Of a stretch of 64,000 nucleotides of DNA, positions 61,572 through 64,000 are shown piece by piece. The DNA lies in assembly GCF_018424685.1 (NCBI RefSeq), contig NZ_QTKX01000002.1:434001-498000 (forward strand). The letters run 5' to 3'. The notes below the pieces were generated by a model. It worked only from the letters and a program-made list of their open reading frames with translations, had not been told where the DNA came from and ran no database searches. The first letter of the stretch is position 1. Every line of letters starts with the position of its first letter. Made by a program: the position numbers and the translations under genes. Source of the DNA: Mesobacillus boroniphilus. Its GTDB lineage: Bacteria; Bacillota; Bacilli; Bacillales; Cytobacillaceae.

Positions 61572-61606
61572 AAGATGGCCATCTGTAAGACGGCCATCTT
61601 TTTTAT
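61572..61606 (+). terminator. Rho-independent terminator of hag
   Basis: AAGATGGCC / GGCCATCTT hairpin and T run, beyond the second C-terminal segment, so the hag transcript includes the intron. Confidence 0.9.
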
Positions 61607-61747
61607 TTATCATAATAAAGTTCACCTTTCTTTAATAAAACAATCCTCAACTGGTTTCTAGTTTTTAAAGTTACTATCTAGTAAAAAAAGAATGGATATA
61701 TTAGAAATATAGGTGAAATAAACTAGAAATTTCCTGTTGTTTAGTAG

Positions 61748-61753
61748 TATAAT
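61748..61753 (+). promoter_or_regulatory. Putative -10 box before the third c-di-GMP riboswitch
   Basis: A perfect TATAAT lies about 30 bases upstream of the aptamer; no strong -35 was seen. The DNA from 61607 to here is AT-rich and otherwise empty. Confidence 0.45.
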
Positions 61754-61784
61754 AGACTAAAACTCACAGTTATCCAAAGTGAAA

Positions 61785-61860
61785 AAGGCAAACTATAGGA
61801 AACTATAGGACGCAAAGCCAAGGGCCTGTTCCATGTTTTTATGGATGGCAGCCGGTTGCC
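61785..61860 (+). promoter_or_regulatory. c-di-GMP-I (GEMM-I) riboswitch
   Basis: AAAGGCAAA, then CTATAG-GAAA-CTATAG, then GACGCAAAGCCA, AGGGCCTG, a variable hairpin (CCATG...TATGG), and ATGGCAGCCGGTTGCC. All blocks of the class I aptamer are present, including the GAAA tetraloop, and the closing P1 stem GGCAA/TTGCC is perfect. Confidence 0.93.
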
Positions 61861-61887
61861 ACAAGGAATCATAGTCTGTTTACCTAT

Positions 61888-61911
61888 GAACCTTGTTTAA
61901 GGTTCTTTTTT
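61888..61911 (+). terminator. Riboswitch-controlled intrinsic terminator
   Basis: GAACCTT / AAGGTTC followed by TTTTTT lies between aptamer and gene. ACAAGG just after the aptamer (61861-61866) can pair with CCTTGT in this stem and could act as the antiterminator. The direction of the switch (on or off) is not decided from the sequence. Confidence 0.8.
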
Positions 61912-61946
61912 GTTTGGATTCTGTCCGAAAGGCGGGACGATTTTTA

Positions 61947-64000
61947 ATGGAAAGACAGTTTTACAGGAAATTGACTATTCTTGCATTATTCCTTATGTTT
62001 TCTCAAGTTTTTTATCCACTTGGTAATGCACTAGCTTCAACAAGTGTTCTCCCTCCTAGTAATCTGGCAGCCCAACTGGTTACCCCAGATGATGTGAAAC
62101 TCACATGGAGTGGAGTATATGGTGCGACTGGCTATAACATATACGAAATTACAGAAGGCCAACTAATATTACGTGATAAAACTACAGCTACGAGTTATAA
62201 CTTTAATAATCTAGCAGAAGGATCGTACAGGTATGTGGTTTCAACACTTAGTGCAGAAGGAGAATCCGGACCTAGTGCTCCTGTATCTGTCGGTATCGTT
62301 TATCCTGAGATGGTTGGACCGACCACTCTTTCCAAGGCAGTATCCAACGGAAATGATATTACTTTAAGCTGGCCTGCATCAACATATGCTGACCAATATC
62401 ATATTTATCAACTTTCGGATGATGGCCAAAAATCTTTAATTGCATCACAAACATCAAGATCATATAAGATTACCAATGCTCCTGAAGGAAGCTTTACCTA
62501 TGCTGTAACTGCGTCCAACTCCTTGTATGGAGAGTCGGAGCTTTCTCCGTATGTAAAAGTGGATATTGTATATCCAACAATGAATGTTCCAAATAACTTT
62601 AGTTATACGATAACAAATGGAAATGATGTAACCCTTAAATGGGATACAGTCTCATATGCAACAGACTATAAAGTATATGAGATTACTACAGAAGGAAAAG
62701 TTTTAAGAAACACAGTTGCAGGTACAACGCTAAAATTTACTAATGCTCCAGCAGGTGAATACGTCTACGAAGTTCACTCGAACAGTGACCGGTTCGGAGA
62801 GTCAGCAGAGGGTAGCCGAGTGTCAGTCACTATTGGTGAAATTGTCATGACAGCTCCTGAAAATTTCATCTATGAACTTAAGAACATTAATGATATCTAT
62901 CTGAAATGGGATAGTGTTGCCTATGCAACCGGCTACAATATCTATGAAATAGTTAACGGGGAAAAACTATTAAAAAGTGAAAAAGTGACTGGTACAAGTA
63001 TTACATATTTAAAATCAGAAGCAGGGAATCATACTTATGTGATTCACTCGTTTAGTGACCGATTTGGCGAGTCTGACGAAGGCAGCCGGGTAGACTTATC
63101 TATCGATCAGGTAACGATGGAAGCACCAGCTAATTTTACACATGAAATCCAAAATGGGAATGATATCGTTTTAAACTGGGAAACCTCTCCAAATGCTACA
63201 GGGTATAAAATCTATCAGGTAGTGGATGGTCAAAAGGTATACAAAGCAACTGTTTCAGATACTTCTTACACGTTCGCAAAAATGCCAGCCGGTGAATACA
63301 CTTACGAAATTCACTCATACTCAAGCAGATTCGGTGAATCCCTAAAGGGGAGGCAGCTTTCAGTTACACTCGTACTACCAGTAATAAAAGCCCCTTCCAA
63401 TTTAAAAGAGACTATCATAAACGAAACTGATTTCACTTTAACTTGGGACTTAGCTGAATATGCGGATAGTTACAGGATATATCAAATGGTTGATGGTCAA
63501 AAAAAATATGTTGCTGCTGTTAGTAATTCAAGTAAAGGATTTACAAGCATGCCGTCTGGAGAGTATACATATATCGTTTACTCATACTCCTCTCGTTTTG
63601 GTCTATCAGACGAAGGGTCACAACTGACGTTTACCTTAAAAGGAAAAACTATGCTTCCTCCTGAAAATCCTGCTTATACAGTCACAAATGGCAATGACAT
63701 TAAGCTCAATTGGACTGCTGCAGAGAATGCAACAGGATACAAAGTATACCAGGTAGTAGGCAGTGAAAAGGTTTTAAAGAAAACAATAACCGGAACGGTT
63801 ACAAGCTTCTTAAACTTACCTGCTGGCGATTATCATTTTGTCATTCATTCAAACTCTACACTTTTTGGTGAGTCGAACGAAGGTTCTGACCTGAAATTCC
63901 AATTGGTCCATCCAGTGATGGAAGCACCTGTGGAAGTAAACCAAAGTGTAAGAAATGGCAATGACCTTGTTCTAAGCTGGACAGAGGTTGAATATGCAGA
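61947..64000 (+). CDS. Large secreted protein with tandem Fn3-like repeats (3' end outside window)
   Basis: The ORF from ATG 61947 is open to the window edge (684 codons seen). A signal peptide (about 1-30, ending NALA) is followed by eight tandem beta-sandwich repeats of about 90 residues, the last cut off. Each begins APxNF...NGND(I/V)xLxW, continues with ATGYKIY and ends AGEYTYxIHSxSxRFGES. This fits fibronectin type III-like adhesin stalks; the functional end is not visible. The c-di-GMP riboswitch with terminator upstream suggests production tied to attachment or biofilm state. GGCGGGA lies about 10 bases before the ATG. Confidence 0.85.
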   Translation, partial: MERQFYRKLTILALFLMFSQVFYPLGNALASTSVLPPSNLAAQLVTPDDVKLTWSGVYGATGYNIYEITEGQLILRDKTTATSYNFNNLAEGSYRYVVSTLSAEGESGPSAPVSVGIVYPEMVGPTTLSKAVSNGNDITLSWPASTYADQYHIYQLSDDGQKSLIASQTSRSYKITNAPEGSFTYAVTASNSLYGESELSPYVKVDIVYPTMNVPNNFSYTITNGNDVTLKWDTVSYATDYKVYEITTEGKVLRNTVAGTTLKFTNAPAGEYVYEVHSNSDRFGESAEGSRVSVTIGEIVMTAPENFIYELKNINDIYLKWDSVAYATGYNIYEIVNGEKLLKSEKVTGTSITYLKSEAGNHTYVIHSFSDRFGESDEGSRVDLSIDQVTMEAPANFTHEIQNGNDIVLNWETSPNATGYKIYQVVDGQKVYKATVSDTSYTFAKMPAGEYTYEIHSYSSRFGESLKGRQLSVTLVLPVIKAPSNLKETIINETDFTLTWDLAEYADSYRIYQMVDGQKKYVAAVSNSSKGFTSMPSGEYTYIVYSYSSRFGLSDEGSQLTFTLKGKTMLPPENPAYTVTNGNDIKLNWTAAENATGYKVYQVVGSEKVLKKTITGTVTSFLNLPAGDYHFVIHSNSTLFGESNEGSDLKFQLVHPVMEAPVEVNQSVRNGNDLVLSWTEVEYA

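Noticed and set aside
1..64000. CRISPR arrays, tRNA/rRNA genes, prophage or complete insertion sequences
   Set aside because: None was seen. The regular repeats present are protein-coding (choline-binding, Fn3-like) or DnaA boxes.

Overview
The window looks like the chromosome of a motile, endospore-forming Bacillaceae member (Bacillus/Mesobacillus-like). The right half carries the block yvyE, degS-degU, degV, comFA-comFC, yvyF-flgM-flgN-flgK-flgL, yviE-fliW-csrA-hag in the Bacillus subtilis order, with TagO enzymes beside it. Ribosome binding sites and rho-independent terminators are typical Firmicutes. The species cannot be named from the sequence alone.

Left part (1-31,300): an xpaC/telA pair is followed by an array of secreted proteins that all carry about 20-residue GW...WYYL choline-binding-type repeats. 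These are a truncated protein at the left edge, a giant nuclease with two 5'-nucleotidase domains, two subtilisin-like proteases, an NlpC/P60 endopeptidase, two GH73 glucosaminidases and an M14 carboxypeptidase. A decayed repeat protein lies on the minus strand at about 31.0-31.3 kb. Inside the array (26.2-29.0 kb) is a lic-type phosphocholine operon: a winged-helix/nucleotidyltransferase/choline-kinase fusion, a short LicB-like remnant, and a LicC-type cytidylyltransferase. A LicD-family transferase lies 13 kb downstream, between the rhamnose genes and a flippase. Together these suggest that the cell decorates a wall polymer with phosphocholine and docks hydrolases on it, as pneumococci do.

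Middle part (31.4-48.5 kb): wall and surface polysaccharide genes. There is an LtaS-type synthase, a LytR-CpsA-Psr ligase, three glycosyltransferases, a Wzy-like polymerase, dTDP-rhamnose synthesis (rmlA, C, B, D), LicD, a Wzx flippase and two tandem TagO paralogues. Short non-coding elements with terminal inverted repeats sit in several intergenic gaps.

Right part (48.5-64 kb): DegS/DegU, a short Sda homologue, DegV, a dense cluster of DnaA boxes just before comFA, the late flagellar operon with SigD promoters, and hag. Directly after hag lies a group I intron core followed by a second copy of the flagellin C-terminal codons. The window ends in a large secreted protein of about 90-residue Fn3-like repeats.

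Three c-di-GMP-I (GEMM) riboswitches are visible. One (minus strand, about 3.2 kb) has a SigD promoter and precedes a 45-residue membrane protein. One (14.8 kb) precedes a 54-residue protein. One (61.8 kb) precedes the Fn3-repeat protein. With SigD, CsrA and DegU nearby, the region appears to tie motility, second-messenger signalling and surface remodelling together. All assignments are from reading the sequence; no database search was run.
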